Shown: positions 54,005-63,474, counted from the stretch's first letter. The stretch: DNA of 64,000 nt from Bifidobacterium simiarum (GCF_002802905.1 NZ_PEBK01000006.1:62001-126000); one strand, 5' to 3'. Notes: a model not told the origin generated them from the letters alone. Numbers and translations: made by a program.

Positions 54005-56248
54005 CTCGGGCTTGAGGTAGATGGCGCCCAGAGCCGGAACCGTGATCTTCACCGAGTACGGGCGGGAGTGGTATTCGCCCTCCTCGGCCACGATGTCGGT
54101 GTTGGCGATGCCGGAGCCGCCGTACTCCTCGGCGTCGGTGTTGAGGATCTCGGTCCACCGGCCGCCGGACGGCAGCGGCACCTGATAGTCCTGCCAGGCG
54201 GAGCCGGAGAAGTTGACCACCACGACGATCGGGTTGCCTTCCTTGTCCAGACGCATGTACGCCAGCACGTTGTGGTCGGCGTCGTCGCTGGTGAGCCACT
54301 GGAAGCCCGCGGGATCGAAGTCGAGGCTCCACAGCGCGGGGTTCTCGCGGTACACCTTGTTGAGGTCGCGCACGAGCTTCTGCACGCCCTGATGGTCGGG
54401 CCAGTTCAACGCATCCCAGTCGACGGAGGAGCTGTAGTTCCATTCGCCGTACTGGGCGATCTCGTTGCCCATGAAGGTGAGCTTCTTGCCCGGGTGGCTC
54501 CACTGGTAGGCGAACAGGTTGCGCACGCCGGCATAGCGCTGCCAGTCGTCGCCCGGCATCTTGCCGAACAGCGCGCCCTTGCCGTAGACGACCTCGTCGT
54601 GGCTGATGGGCAGCACGTAGTGCTCGGAGTAGGCGTACATCATCGAGAACGTGATCTCGCCGTGATGCCACTTGCGGTTGATGGGCGCCTCATGCAGGTA
54701 CTCGAGGGTGTCGTGCATCCAGCCCATGTTCCACTTGAGGCCGAATCCGAGTCCGCCGCCGTCGGTGGGGGCGGTGACTCCCGGCCATGCGGTGGACTCC
54801 TCGGCGATCATCATGATGCCGGGGTTGCGGCGGTAGGCGGTGGAGGTGGCCTCCTTGAGGAAGTCGATGGCCTCGAGGTTCTCACGGCCGCCGTACTTGT
54901 TCGGACGCCACTGGCCGTTCTCGCGGCTGTAGTCGAGGTAGAGCATCGAGGAGACGGCGTCGACGCGCAGGCCGTCGACGTGGAACTCGTCCAGCCAGTA
55001 GCAGGCGTTGGCGACGAGGAAGTTGCGCACCTCGTTGCGGCCGAAGTTGAACACGTAGGTGCCCCAGTCGGGGTGCTCGCCGCGCAGCGGATCGGGATCC
55101 TCGTACAGCGGGGTGCCGTCGAACCGGGCGAGGGCGAAGTCGTCCTTCGGGAAGTGGGCGGGCACCCAGTCCATGATCACGCCGATGCCGGCCTGATGGA
55201 AGGCGTCGATGAGGACCTTGAGGTCGTCCGGCTTGCCCAGTCGGGACTGCGGGGCGTAGTAGCCGGTCACCTGATAGCCCCAGGAACCGGTGAAGGGGTG
55301 CTCGGCCAGCGGCATGAACTCCACATGGGTGAAGCCCATCTTCTTGACGTACGGCACGAGCTCCTCGGCGAGCTTGGCGTAGTCCATGCCGAGCTTCCAG
55401 CTGCCGGCGTGGACCTCGTAGATGCTGATCGGGCCTTCGTGCGGATCGGTGGAGCGTCGGTGGTCCATCCACTCCTCGTCATGCCACTCGTGCTTGGAAT
55501 CGACCACGATGGAGGCGGTCTCCGGCGGGATCTGGTGCAGGCGCTCCATGGGGTCGGCCTTCTGCTTCCATTCGCCGTTGGCGTTGAGGATCTCGTACTT
55601 GTAGCGTTCGCCCGCGCCCACGCCGGGGATGAAGATCTCCCAGATGCCGGAGGAGCCTAGTTCGCGCATCGCGTACTGACGGCCGCCCCAGGAGTCGAAG
55701 TCGCCGACCACGCGCACGGCGCGCGCATTGGGGGCCCATACGGCGAACGAGGTGCCGCTGATCGTGTTCTTCGACGAGCCGTCGGGCTCTCCCATCACGT
55801 CGTCGTAGGTGTGCACATGGGCGCCGAGGACCTCCCACAGGCGCTCGTGGCGTCCCTCGCCGAAGAGATACATGTCCATCTCTCCCACGGTGGGCAGGTA
55901 GCGGTAGGGATCGTCCTCGAGGACCTCCTTGCCGTCCTCGTATTCGGTGAGCACGCGGTAGGAGGGCACGGCGGGGCCGTCGGCGGTCTGCGCGGCCGGG
56001 ATGACCGAGGTGAATACCCCGTTCCATTCGTGCTGGGAGGAGAACGAGCCGTCGGGGGTGATGATGGTCACGGTGCGTGCCAGCGGCTTGAGGACGCGGA
56101 CGGTGACGTAGCCATCGTCCGGCGCGGGGTGAAGATGCCCACCGAGAACGGTGTGCGGATCGTAGTAAACGCCATTGCTTGCGGCATCCAAAGCGGAGTG
56201 ATCGACGCTGATCGGCTGGGGGATGCTCTTCTCTGTTGTTGTAGCCAT
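53990..56248 (-). CDS. glgB: 1,4-alpha-glucan branching enzyme
   Basis: 752 residues, near the family norm. An N-terminal branching-enzyme domain and CBM48 (about 20-230, [28 protein letters not shown]) precede the GH13 barrel: [12 protein letters not shown], region [18 protein letters not shown] (nucleophile), region [15 protein letters not shown], region [15 protein letters not shown]. The C-terminal beta domain ends [14 protein letters not shown]. It introduces alpha-1,6 branches into glycogen. A candidate operator lies 17 bases ahead of the start. Confidence 0.96.
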   Translation of the reverse strand: MATTTEKSIPQPISVDHSALDAASNGVYYDPHTVLGGHLHPAPDDGYVTVRVLKPLARTVTIITPDGSFSSQHEWNGVFTSVIPAAQTADGPAVPSYRVLTEYEDGKEVLEDDPYRYLPTVGEMDMYLFGEGRHERLWEVLGAHVHTYDDVMGEPDGSSKNTISGTSFAVWAPNARAVRVVGDFDSWGGRQYAMRELGSSGIWEIFIPGVGAGERYKYEILNANGEWKQKADPMERLHQIPPETASIVVDSKHEWHDEEWMDHRRSTDPHEGPISIYEVHAGSWKLGMDYAKLAEELVPYVKKMGFTHVEFMPLAEHPFTGSWGYQVTGYYAPQSRLGKPDDLKVLIDAFHQAGIGVIMDWVPAHFPKDDFALARFDGTPLYEDPDPLRGEHPDWGTYVFNFGRNEVRNFLVANACYWLDEFHVDGLRVDAVSSMLYLDYSRENGQWRPNKYGGRENLEAIDFLKEATSTAYRRNPGIMMIAEESTAWPGVTAPTDGGGLGFGLKWNMGWMHDTLEYLHEAPINRKWHHGEITFSMMYAYSEHYVLPISHDEVVYGKGALFGKMPGDDWQRYAGVRNLFAYQWSHPGKKLTFMGNEIAQYGEWNYSSSVDWDALNWPDHQGVQKLVRDLNKVYRENPALWSLDFDPAGFQWLTSDDADHNVLAYMRLDKEGNPIVVVVNFSGSAWQDYQVPLPSGGRWTEILNTDAEEYGGSGIANTDIVAEEGEYHSRPYSVKITVPALGAIYLKPEKPAK

Positions 56249-56264
56249 ATAACGAGTTTACGTA

Positions 56265-56287
56265 TTGAACGGTCAAAAACCGTCCAA
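56265..56287. promoter_or_regulatory. Palindrome upstream of glgB, candidate operator
   Basis: TTGAACGGTCAAAAACCGTCCAA is an inverted repeat (TTGrACGGT / ACCGTyCAA) 17 bases before the glgB start. It overlaps a possible TTGGAC-17-TACGTA promoter. The rest of the glgB-carD gap (286 bases) shows no gene. Confidence 0.5.
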
Positions 56288-56534
56288 CGGCGTGCCGAAT
56301 ATCGGAAAATCCCGTGTTTTCCGCGTGTCTTCCGTTGGTTTTCCGTCGTGTTCCGCCGTCATGTCCCCGGGTGTGGCGGCATGTCGGCGCATTCCCGTCG
56401 TCGGGCGTCGGCTTGTGACCGAGTCCGTCGGGGGGGCGGAACACTGCCTTTTCGCCCGGTGAAAACGCGGGGCCGATGTCCATCCCATATGCAAGGATAA
56501 GTTGTCTTTTTCTATCATTGGAGGGGCTTCTTTC

Positions 56535-57152
56535 ATGACTTATCAGGTTGGCGATACCGTTGTCTACCCGCGCCATGGCGCGGCTCGCGTCGAGGAGATC
56601 ACCGAGCGTGAGATGGGCGGTGTCAAGCGCACCTATCTCAAGCTGTCCGTGCTGTCGTCCGATGGTCTCGTCATTCAGATTCCCGCGGAGAACGTGCAGA
56701 AGGTGGGCGTGCGCGACATCGTGGACGCCAAGGCCGTCGCCAAGGTGTTCGAGATCCTGCGCACCCCGATCGTCGAGGAGAAGACCAACTGGTCCCGTCG
56801 GTACAAGCTCAACGTCGAGAAGATCGCCACCGGTGACGTGAACAAGGTCGCCGAGGTGGTTCGCGATCTCGCCCAGCGCGACGATGACGAGCATGGTCTT
56901 TCCGCCGGTGAGAAGCGCATGCTCACCAAGGCGCGCAACATTCTGGTCTCCGAGATTTCGCTGAGCGAAAAACTCAGTGAGGAGGAGACTCAGCGCCTGC
57001 TCGACGTGAATCTGGGATACGAGGAGCCGAAGCCGGGGGACGACAAGCACCACACCAAGGCCCCCAAGGAGGCCGCCAGCGAGACGCTGAACCGCATCGA
57101 GGCCGAGGCGAAGGCGGCCAAGGAGAAGAAGAAGGCCTCCCGCAGGAAGTGA
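56535..57152 (+). CDS. carD: CarD-family transcriptional regulator
   Basis: 205 residues from ATG 56535 with GGAGGGG upstream. The Tudor-like RNA polymerase-interaction domain reads VGDTVVYPRHGAARVEEI. The helical DNA-interaction part includes KTNWSRRYKLNVEKIATGD, with the conserved Trp that wedges promoter DNA, and LSAGEKRMLTKARNIL. A Lys/Glu/Ala-rich C-terminal tail extends it beyond the mycobacterial length (162). It stabilises open promoter complexes at rRNA and other promoters. It overlaps ispF by four bases. Confidence 0.94.
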   Translation: MTYQVGDTVVYPRHGAARVEEITEREMGGVKRTYLKLSVLSSDGLVIQIPAENVQKVGVRDIVDAKAVAKVFEILRTPIVEEKTNWSRRYKLNVEKIATGDVNKVAEVVRDLAQRDDDEHGLSAGEKRMLTKARNILVSEISLSEKLSEEETQRLLDVNLGYEEPKPGDDKHHTKAPKEAASETLNRIEAEAKAAKEKKKASRRK

Positions 57153-57724
57153 ACGATCCGAACGGCGTGATCGGCGAGAACGTGACCGATGAGAATATGA
57201 CGAGCGCTCCCGCGGGCGTCCCCGCGATGCGTCTGGGACAGGGCTTCGACGCCCACCGGTTCGCCGCGGCCGATTCGGACCGCGAACTGTGGCTGGCCTG
57301 CATGCGATGGACCGACGACGAGGCCCGCGGCGTCCGCGGTCTGGAGGGGGATTCCGACGGGGACGTGGCCGCCCATGCGGTGATCGACGCCGTGATGTCC
57401 GCGTGCGGGCTGGGCGACATCGGCACGCTGTTCGGCGTCGGATCCGATTCGTCGGGCGCCGGCAGGCACGGTGACGAGATGCTGCGCATGCTGGGCGAAT
57501 ACGTCGGCGGAAGGGGCTGGCGGATCGTCAACGCCTCCGTGACGGTGGTTGGCAATGCGCCGAGGATGAGCGCCCATCGCGATGAGGCGGTGCGCGCGAT
57601 GTCCCGGGCGTTGGGGGCCCCGGTGTCGATCACCGCCACCACCACGGACGGCATGGGGTTCACCGGCGAGGGACAGGGCGTCGCCGCCATCGCTGGGGCG
57701 CTGTGCATACCGGCCGACCGGTAG
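57149..57724 (+). CDS. ispF: 2-C-methyl-D-erythritol 2,4-cyclodiphosphate synthase
   Basis: 191 residues from GTG 57149, which overlaps the carD stop; the conserved part begins at MRLGQGFDAHRF. Zinc ligands Asp and His (GFDAH) and the later His (DVAAHAV) are present, as is ATTTDGMGFTGEGQG. It catalyses cyclisation in the MEP isoprenoid pathway. The usual substrate-binding His-Ser before DGD is Asp-Ser here (EGDSDGD), and the substrate-loop segment is divergent. The stop lies in short TAG-bearing repeats. Confidence 0.9.
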   Translation: MNDPNGVIGENVTDENMTSAPAGVPAMRLGQGFDAHRFAAADSDRELWLACMRWTDDEARGVRGLEGDSDGDVAAHAVIDAVMSACGLGDIGTLFGVGSDSSGAGRHGDEMLRMLGEYVGGRGWRIVNASVTVVGNAPRMSAHRDEAVRAMSRALGAPVSITATTTDGMGFTGEGQGVAAIAGALCIPADR

Positions 57725-57801
57725 AGAAGCCGACCTGTAGCGGATGGGCCGGTAGCCGTCAGCCGTCAGCCCTGGCCGTCAATCCCTAGGCCGTCAGTCT
57801 A
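57713..57801. repeat. Degenerate repeats spanning both ends of the ispF-znuB convergent gap
   Basis: GCCGACC(G/T)GTAG at 57713 and 57729 carries the ispF stop, with GCCGGTAG at 57748. GGCCGTCA-N-CTAG units then repeat up to the znuB stop at 57799-57801. Almost the whole gap is built from two small units. Confidence 0.65.
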
Positions 57802-58629
57802 GCCACGCTTCGTCTTCGCTGCCCGGGCGATCGCCCACATCACCGTGCTGAGCGTGACGATGACGAAGCTCGGGGGAGTGGGGAACATCGAAGAGATCAC
57901 GAGCCCGCCCCAGATGCTGATCAGGCACAGCAGGCAGCTCACCACGATCGCGGCGAACGGCGATCTGGTGATCATCGACGCGGTGGCCGCGGGGGTCACC
58001 ACCAGGGCGAAGATCAGCAGGGTGCCCACGGCGGGGACGGCCACGGTGATCACGCCGGCCATGATCGCCATGAACAGCACGTTCATCAGGGTGATCGGCA
58101 CGCCCTTGGCCCGGGCGACCTGCTCGTCAAGCGAGCTAAAGAGCAGCGGACGATAGACGACGGCCAGCACGAGCAGCAGCACCACGTCGAATACGGCGAA
58201 ACCGACGATCTGCGCATCGGTGATGGTGAGGATGGAGCCGAACAGAATCGACTGCATCTGCTGCGAGGCGCTGGAGGAGAGCCTCGCGAAGAACAGGCCG
58301 AGGCCGGTGGCGAAGGCCAGCACCGTACCGGTGGCGATCTCCCGTTCGGAGACCTTCTTACCCAGGGCACCGATGATCAACGCCCCCGCTAGCGCGAATG
58401 CGCCAAGGCCCATCGACACCGGCAGACCGAGCAGCACCGCGCCGGTGGCGCCGGGAAGCCCGATGTGGGCGAGGGCGTGGGCGGCGAACGTGGAGCGGCG
58501 GGTGATGGTGAAGTATCCCATGATGCCCGCGGCCACCGAGATCAGCAGACCGGCCTCGACGGCGTTGACCATGAACGGGGCGGTGAGCACCGACATCCAT
58601 TCGGGATCGAAGGCGAATTGTACGTTCAT
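57799..58629 (-). CDS. znuB: Metal ABC transporter permease (ZnuB/ABC-3 family)
   Basis: 276 residues, eight to nine membrane helices. ABC-3 markers: AGLLISVAAGIMGYFTITRRSTFAAHALAHIGLPGATGA and TVAVPAVGTLLIFALVVTPAATA. It forms the inner-membrane channel for Zn or Mn with the adjacent ATPase. The start overlaps the ATPase stop by four bases. Confidence 0.92.
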   Translation of the reverse strand: MNVQFAFDPEWMSVLTAPFMVNAVEAGLLISVAAGIMGYFTITRRSTFAAHALAHIGLPGATGAVLLGLPVSMGLGAFALAGALIIGALGKKVSEREIATGTVLAFATGLGLFFARLSSSASQQMQSILFGSILTITDAQIVGFAVFDVVLLLVLAVVYRPLLFSSLDEQVARAKGVPITLMNVLFMAIMAGVITVAVPAVGTLLIFALVVTPAATASMITRSPFAAIVVSCLLCLISIWGGLVISSMFPTPPSFVIVTLSTVMWAIARAAKTKRG

Positions 58630-59528
58630 CGTTGCGGCTCCTCCTGCCGGCGAGGCTGGTCGGGCTGGTGGGAATGATCATGCGAGTGGAAGACGGCGGC
58701 CTCGTGTACGTCATGCGTGTCCTGGCTGCGGCCCTCCGGCTCCAGACGGCGGTTCGGCGTGACGAACATGTCGCCCTGCGGGGTGGTCACCACCTCCACG
58801 CGCGTGCCGTACAGATGGGTCAGCAGGTCCGAATCCAGTACGGAGCTCATCGGCGAGTAATGGGGGTGTCCGTCCAGCAGGTAGATGGCGCCGGTGAGGA
58901 TGGGCAGCAGCATGTTGAGATCGTGCGAGACGATCTGGATGCTCATGTGCCATTCGCGGTTCAGACGGGCCAGCAGCTCCACCATGGATCGCTGGCTGGC
59001 GATGTCGAGGTTGGCCAGCGGCTCGTCGAGCAGCAGCAGACGGGGCTCGCCGACCAGCGCCTGGGCGATGGCCGCGCGCTGCCGCAGTCCTCCGGACAGT
59101 TCGTTGAGTCGATAGTCCTCCTTGTGTTCGAGTCCGACGAACCGAAGCACCTGCGCGACGCGGTCCTTCTCCTCCTTCGTGACCCGGTGCAGTCCGAATT
59201 TCGTGCCGGTCAGGCCCAGCAATACCGACTGCCGGGCGGTGATGTTGGAATCGAGACCGGAGATGTAGCTCTGCGGCACGTAGCCGATCTCGGCGTTGCT
59301 CTGTCCGGCCGGTCGACCGAGCACGGTGATGGATCCGCGCGACGTGGGCACGAGACCGAGTTCGGCGTCCAGCAGCGTGGTCTTGCCGGTGCCGTTGGTG
59401 CCGACCACGGCGGTGACCGTGCCGAGGGGAATGGCGAAGTTGCCTCTGGACCAGATGACGCGGCCGCCGCGGCGCACCTCGGCGTCGCGGAGCACCACGC
59501 TTGCGGTCGCGTCCTGAGATGTTGTCAT
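58626..59528 (-). CDS. znuC: Metal ABC transporter ATP-binding protein (ZnuC family), His-rich tail
   Basis: 300 residues. Walker A GTNGTGKTT, Q loop YVPQSY, signature LSGGLRQR, Walker B LLLLDEP and switch His (VSHDL) are present. The last 35 residues are unusually rich in His and acidic residues (HDVHEAAVFHSHDHSH), a likely metal-binding tail not needed for ATPase function. The gene is separated from znuA by a large palindrome. Confidence 0.92.
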   Translation of the reverse strand: MTTSQDATASVVLRDAEVRRGGRVIWSRGNFAIPLGTVTAVVGTNGTGKTTLLDAELGLVPTSRGSITVLGRPAGQSNAEIGYVPQSYISGLDSNITARQSVLLGLTGTKFGLHRVTKEEKDRVAQVLRFVGLEHKEDYRLNELSGGLRQRAAIAQALVGEPRLLLLDEPLANLDIASQRSMVELLARLNREWHMSIQIVSHDLNMLLPILTGAIYLLDGHPHYSPMSSVLDSDLLTHLYGTRVEVVTTPQGDMFVTPNRRLEPEGRSQDTHDVHEAAVFHSHDHSHQPDQPRRQEEPQR

Positions 59529-59550
59529 GCGTTTGCCCCAGTCATGAGGA

Positions 59551-59604
59551 ATGCGGATCGATGGACTAATTGAGAATAGTAATCAATTTTCCATTGATCC
59601 GCAT
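59551..59604. other. Large imperfect palindrome between znuA and znuC, candidate metal-regulator operator
   Basis: ATGCGGATCGATGGA (59551-59565) and TCCATTGATCCGCAT (59590-59604) are complementary at 14 of 15 positions. They enclose an AT-rich centre with AATTGA-N9-TCAATT (59568-59588). It could be an operator (Zur- or DtxR-like spacing) or an mRNA processing/stability hairpin separating binding-protein expression from the transporter genes. Confidence 0.6.
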
Positions 59605-59649
59605 ATCCGCCGTGTCACCGGGGGCGGCATGGCTTCGACCGGGCGGCGG

Positions 59650-60585
59650 CTATTCGGCGGTCTCCGAGCTTTCGAGCGCCTGCTCGCATGAGGAGATCAG
59701 GGAGTTCATCCAGCTCACCAGACTGGTCTGGCCTTCGGGGACCTGCTCGCTCACGTCGATCACGGGGACGTCGGACTTGTGCGCGGTGCCGGTGATGAGA
59801 TTCGTCATGTCCGAGGCCTCCTGGGTGTTGTTCACCAGCAGCGAGACCTTGCGGCCCTCCAGTAGCGACTGGAACCGCTGCACGTCGGCGGGCGCCGGCT
59901 CGCTTTCGTTGGCCGTCGCCTGAAGGTAGGCCTTCGGTGTCACGTCGGTGAGCCGCAGATCGCTCATCAGGTAGTAGGCCACCGACTCCGTGGCCGCGTA
60001 GGTCGCCTTCGGATGCTTGCTCGCGAACGTGTCCATGGTGCGTTCGAGCTCGCTTTCGCTCTTCGACCAGGTGCTCAGCCGGCTGTCGAAGTAGTCCTTC
60101 TTCGCCGGACGTTCCTTGGCGAAGGCCTCGCACAGCTCCCGGGCCATGGCCTTGCGCGCGTCCTTCGAGAACCACAGGTGGGGGTTGTCCCCGTCCGCGG
60201 CGCCCACGGCCTCGGCCGCGTTGACCGTGGTCACGGATCCGGCCGCCGCCTTGACGGCCCACTCGTCGTATCCGGCGCCGTTGACCACGAGAATGTCCGA
60301 CTTCGAGATCTTTGCGATGTCGCTGGTCTGCGGCTCGAAGTCATGGGCGTCCACGTTCGTGCTGCCCAGAATGGAATCGACGTTCACCTGATCGCCGCCG
60401 ATCTGACGGGCCAGCAGCCCCCACTGGTTGATCGACGCGGTCACGGCGATCGGACCGTCGGAGGGGCCCGAGGACGATGCTGACGCGCCGCCGGAGCCCC
60501 CGGAGCACGCGCCGAGCGCCATCAGCGCCGTGCAGGTGATCGCGGCCGTGACGGACCTTACCATTCGAGACAACATGGACGACAT
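59650..60585 (-). CDS. znuA: Metal ABC transporter substrate-binding lipoprotein (ZnuA/TroA family)
   Basis: 311 residues from ATG 60585, with AAGGCGG upstream; ATG 60576 is an alternative. The signal peptide has a lipobox (LGAC). The TroA-like fold is seen in ITASINQWGLLARQIGG-type start, DAHDFEP (metal-binding His), DNPHLWF (second His) and ATESVAYYLM, where the third site usually has His. A long His/Asp-rich loop is absent. It captures zinc or manganese for the ZnuBC permease encoded downstream. Confidence 0.9.
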   Translation of the reverse strand: MSSMLSRMVRSVTAAITCTALMALGACSGGSGGASASSSGPSDGPIAVTASINQWGLLARQIGGDQVNVDSILGSTNVDAHDFEPQTSDIAKISKSDILVVNGAGYDEWAVKAAAGSVTTVNAAEAVGAADGDNPHLWFSKDARKAMARELCEAFAKERPAKKDYFDSRLSTWSKSESELERTMDTFASKHPKATYAATESVAYYLMSDLRLTDVTPKAYLQATANESEPAPADVQRFQSLLEGRKVSLLVNNTQEASDMTNLITGTAHKSDVPVIDVSEQVPEGQTSLVSWMNSLISSCEQALESSETAE

Positions 60586-60704
60586 CGTTACCGCCTTGGT
60601 TATGGTTGATTTGTTTTCACGATAGCCTACGATGCGGAGCGCCGGCCATCGGCATGAGGGAACGGCGACGGGCATCGACCGGATGAAAGGGACGGAAGAA
60701 GCAT

Positions 60705-61586
60705 ATGGCACTGCGTTTGGATGGCAAGGCGGCCGCGGCCTCGATCAAGGCGGATCTCGCAGCCCGGGTGGAGCGCCTCAAGGAGCAGGGGGTCAATCCC
60801 GGCCTCGGCACGCTGCTGGTGGGCCGTGACCCCGGCTCGGTGAAGTACGTGGCCGGCAAGCATCGCGACTGCGCCGAAGTGGGCATCGCGTCGATCGCCG
60901 AGGAACTTCCCGAGACGGCGTCGTTCGACGAGATCGTCGACGCCGTCCACCGGCTGAACGAGAACCCCGCCTGCACCGGATTCATCGTGCAGCTTCCGCT
61001 GCCGAAGGGCATCGACGAGAACGCGGTGATCGACGAGATCGATCCCGCCAAGGACGCCGACGGCATGCACCCCTACAATCTCGGCGAGTTGGTGCTGCAT
61101 CCCCGCGGCGAGCTGACCACCCCGCTGCCGTGCACGCCCCACGGTGTCGTCGAACTGCTGGCGATGAACGGCATCGACCTGAACGGCAAGCATGTGGTGG
61201 TGCTGGGCCGCGGCATCACCATCGGCCGCACCATCGGCCTGCTGATCGGCCGCAAGGAGATCAACGCCACGGTGACCTGCTGCCATACCGGCACGAGGAA
61301 CATCCATGAGCTGATGCGGCAGGCCGACGTGATCGTGGCCGCCATGGGCAGCGCGCATTTCGTCAAGCCCGAGGACGTGCGCCCCGACGCCGTGCTCGTG
61401 GACGTCGGCGTCAGCCGCGTCACCGATCCCGAAACCGGGAAGTCCCGGATCCTCGGCGACGTGGATCCGGCCGCGCGGGAGGTGTGCTACGCCTACACGC
61501 CGAACCCCGGGGGAGTGGGCCCGATGACCCGCGCCATGCTGGTGAGCAACGTCGTCGACATCGCCGAGCGTTCGCTGCGCGCATAG
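60705..61586 (+). CDS. folD: Bifunctional methylenetetrahydrofolate dehydrogenase/cyclohydrolase
   Basis: 293 residues; start ATG 60705. Conserved features: [20 protein letters not shown] (catalytic Lys), [50 protein letters not shown] (NADP site) and the C-terminal [15 protein letters not shown]. It interconverts one-carbon units on folate. The cyclohydrolase Lys and Asp are both present. Confidence 0.96.
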   Translation: MALRLDGKAAAASIKADLAARVERLKEQGVNPGLGTLLVGRDPGSVKYVAGKHRDCAEVGIASIAEELPETASFDEIVDAVHRLNENPACTGFIVQLPLPKGIDENAVIDEIDPAKDADGMHPYNLGELVLHPRGELTTPLPCTPHGVVELLAMNGIDLNGKHVVVLGRGITIGRTIGLLIGRKEINATVTCCHTGTRNIHELMRQADVIVAAMGSAHFVKPEDVRPDAVLVDVGVSRVTDPETGKSRILGDVDPAAREVCYAYTPNPGGVGPMTRAMLVSNVVDIAERSLRA

Positions 61587-61660
61587 CCTCTCGTCTGCGT
61601 GGTCTCTATTTGCATAGTCCTCGTCCGCGTGGTACCCATTCGCATAGTCCCCGTCCGGGA
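61580..61660 (+). repeat. 30-bp tandem repeat (x3) containing the folD stop codon
   Basis: Units beginning (C/T)GCATAG(C/T)C at 61580, 61610 and 61640; the full unit is about 30 bases with CGTGGT(C/A)(T/C)C(T/C)ATT at its end. The first TAG is the folD stop, and copies two and three repeat it in frame. Confidence 0.85.
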
Positions 61661-61768
61661 TCCGGTTTCCGGACGGTGACCAAGGGTGTGACGTCGGGCG
61701 GGAGTCCCGCGCGACACGCCCGAATTCCTGACGTGATATTTGGCCATGGATTCGGCTAGACTATCAAT

Positions 61769-61796
61769 TTGTGCGTCCATAAGGCGCCCGTATAAC
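61769..61796 (+). promoter_or_regulatory. rpsA promoter
   Basis: TTGTGC (61769-61774), 16 bases, TATAAC (61791-61796), about 50 bases ahead of the rpsA start. The leader is AT-rich and lacks a strong Shine-Dalgarno sequence, as is common for S1 genes. Confidence 0.5.
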
Positions 61797-61845
61797 TGAA
61801 AATCGAGTATTATCCATCCATCTATTAGAAAACCAGTACATTTAC

Positions 61846-63324
61846 ATGGCAGAGAACAACGCAGAAGTCACCAAGGTCGCCATCAACGACATCGGCACCG
61901 AAGAGGACTTCATCAAGGCAGTCGATTCCACCATCAAGAACTTCGATGATGGTGATCTGGTCGAAGGCACCGTCGTCAAGATCGATCGCGACGAGGTCCT
62001 CCTGGATATCGGCTACAAGACCGAGGGTGTGATCCCCTCCCGCGAGCTTTCCATCAAGAAGGACGTCGATCCCGATGACGTCGTCGAGGTCGGCGACACC
62101 GTCGAGGCCCTTGTCATCACCAAGGAAGACAAGGAAGGCCGTCTGATTCTGTCTAAGAAGCGTGCCCAGTACGAGCGCGCCTGGGGCGATGTCGAGAAGA
62201 TCAAGGAAGCCGATGGCGTGGTCGAAGGTACCGTCATCGAAGCTGTCAAGGGTGGTCTTATCGTCGATATCGGTCTGCGCGGCTTCCTGCCCGCCTCCCT
62301 CGTCGAGATGCGCCGCGTGCGCGATCTGGCCCCGTACATCGGCCAGAAGATCCAGGCCAAGATCCTGGAGCTCGACAAGAACCGCAACAACGTGGTGCTG
62401 TCCCGTCGCCAGTACCTCGAGGAGACCCAGTCCGAAGTGCGCGAGACCTTCCTCTCGCAGCTCAAGAAGGGCCAGATCCGCGAGGGCGTCATCAGCTCCA
62501 TCGTCAACTTCGGTGCATTCGTTGATCTGGGCGGCGTTGACGGCCTGATCCACGTCTCCGAGCTGTCCTGGAAGCACATCGACCACCCGTCCGAGGTCGT
62601 CAAGGTCGGTGACAAGGTCACCGTCGAGGTGCTCGACGTCGATCTCGATCGCGAGCGTATCTCCCTGTCGCTCAAGGCGACCCAGGAGGATCCGTGGCAG
62701 CGCTTCGCCCGCACCCACATCCCCGGACAGATCGTCAAGGGCAAGGTCACCAAGATCGTGCAGTTCGGTGTGTTCATCTCCGTGGATGACGGCATCGAGG
62801 GTCTGGTGCACATCTCCGAGCTGGCCAACCGCCACGTGGAGAACCCGGAGACCGTCGTCAAGCCGGGCGAAGAGGTGTTCGTCAAGGTGATCGACGTCGA
62901 TCTCGAGCGTCGTCGTATCTCCCTGTCCCTCAAGCAGGCCAACGACTCCGTGGATTCCGCCTCCGAGGACTTCGATCCGGCGCTGTACGGCATGCCGGCC
63001 GAGTACGACGAGAACGGCAACTACAAGTACCCCGAGGGTTTCGACCCGGAGACCAACGAGTGGATCCCCGGCTACGAGAAGCAGCGCGAGGAGTGGGAGT
63101 CCCAGTACGCGGCCGCCCACGATCTGTGGGAGCAGCACAAGGAGTTCGTCGCCAAGGAGCTGGCGAACGCCGAGGCTTCCGCTGCGGAAGACGGTCAGGC
63201 CCCGAAGGAAGAGAAGGTCGAAGAGGTGTCCAACTACTCCTCCGAGAGCACTTCCGAGGGTACCCTCGCCGACTCCGACCAGCTGGCTGCCCTGCGCGAG
63301 CAGCTGCTCAACGAGAAGAAGTGA
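61846..63324 (+). CDS. rpsA: 30S ribosomal protein S1
   Basis: 492 residues. Four S1 RNA-binding domains: about 35-105 (DGDLVEGTVVKIDRDEVLLD), 122-188 (DGVVEGTVIEAVKGGLIVD), 208-278 (GQIREGVISSIVNFGAFVDLGGVDGLIH) and 295-365 (GQIVKGKVTKIVQFGVFISVDDGIEGLVH). The C-terminus (about 370-492) is acidic and disordered. Length and domain number match actinobacterial S1. It helps load mRNA on the ribosome. Highly biased codons. Confidence 0.97.
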   Translation: MAENNAEVTKVAINDIGTEEDFIKAVDSTIKNFDDGDLVEGTVVKIDRDEVLLDIGYKTEGVIPSRELSIKKDVDPDDVVEVGDTVEALVITKEDKEGRLILSKKRAQYERAWGDVEKIKEADGVVEGTVIEAVKGGLIVDIGLRGFLPASLVEMRRVRDLAPYIGQKIQAKILELDKNRNNVVLSRRQYLEETQSEVRETFLSQLKKGQIREGVISSIVNFGAFVDLGGVDGLIHVSELSWKHIDHPSEVVKVGDKVTVEVLDVDLDRERISLSLKATQEDPWQRFARTHIPGQIVKGKVTKIVQFGVFISVDDGIEGLVHISELANRHVENPETVVKPGEEVFVKVIDVDLERRRISLSLKQANDSVDSASEDFDPALYGMPAEYDENGNYKYPEGFDPETNEWIPGYEKQREEWESQYAAAHDLWEQHKEFVAKELANAEASAAEDGQAPKEEKVEEVSNYSSESTSEGTLADSDQLAALREQLLNEKK

Positions 63325-63376
63325 ATCGCTTCCTCGATCGGCAGTAATTGATCATTACCGCTAAATGACATACCGG

Positions 63377-63408
63377 ATGCGGCCGTCGACCATCGTCGAC
63401 GGCCGCAT
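63377..63408 (+). terminator. rpsA terminator
   Basis: ATGCGGCCGTCGAC (63377-63390), loop CATC, GTCGACGGCCGCAT (63395-63408), followed by TTGCAT; a perfect 14-bp stem. The 306-base gap 63325-63630 otherwise holds a 13-bp direct repeat and nothing gene-like. Confidence 0.8.
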
Positions 63409-63441
63409 TTGCATATCCGGGTCTCTCAGTCCCGTACGCTC

Positions 63442-63474
63442 CCGACCCGTCACGTTACGTTCCGACCCGTCACG
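63442..63474 (+). repeat. 13-bp direct repeat in the rpsA-coaE gap
   Basis: CCGACCCGTCACG at 63442-63454 and 63462-63474, 20 bases apart. Confidence 0.7.

Noticed and set aside
59571-59593. Confident Zur box call in the znuA-znuC gap
   Set aside because: Symmetry is only partial relative to known actinobacterial Zur sites, so it is listed only as a candidate operator.
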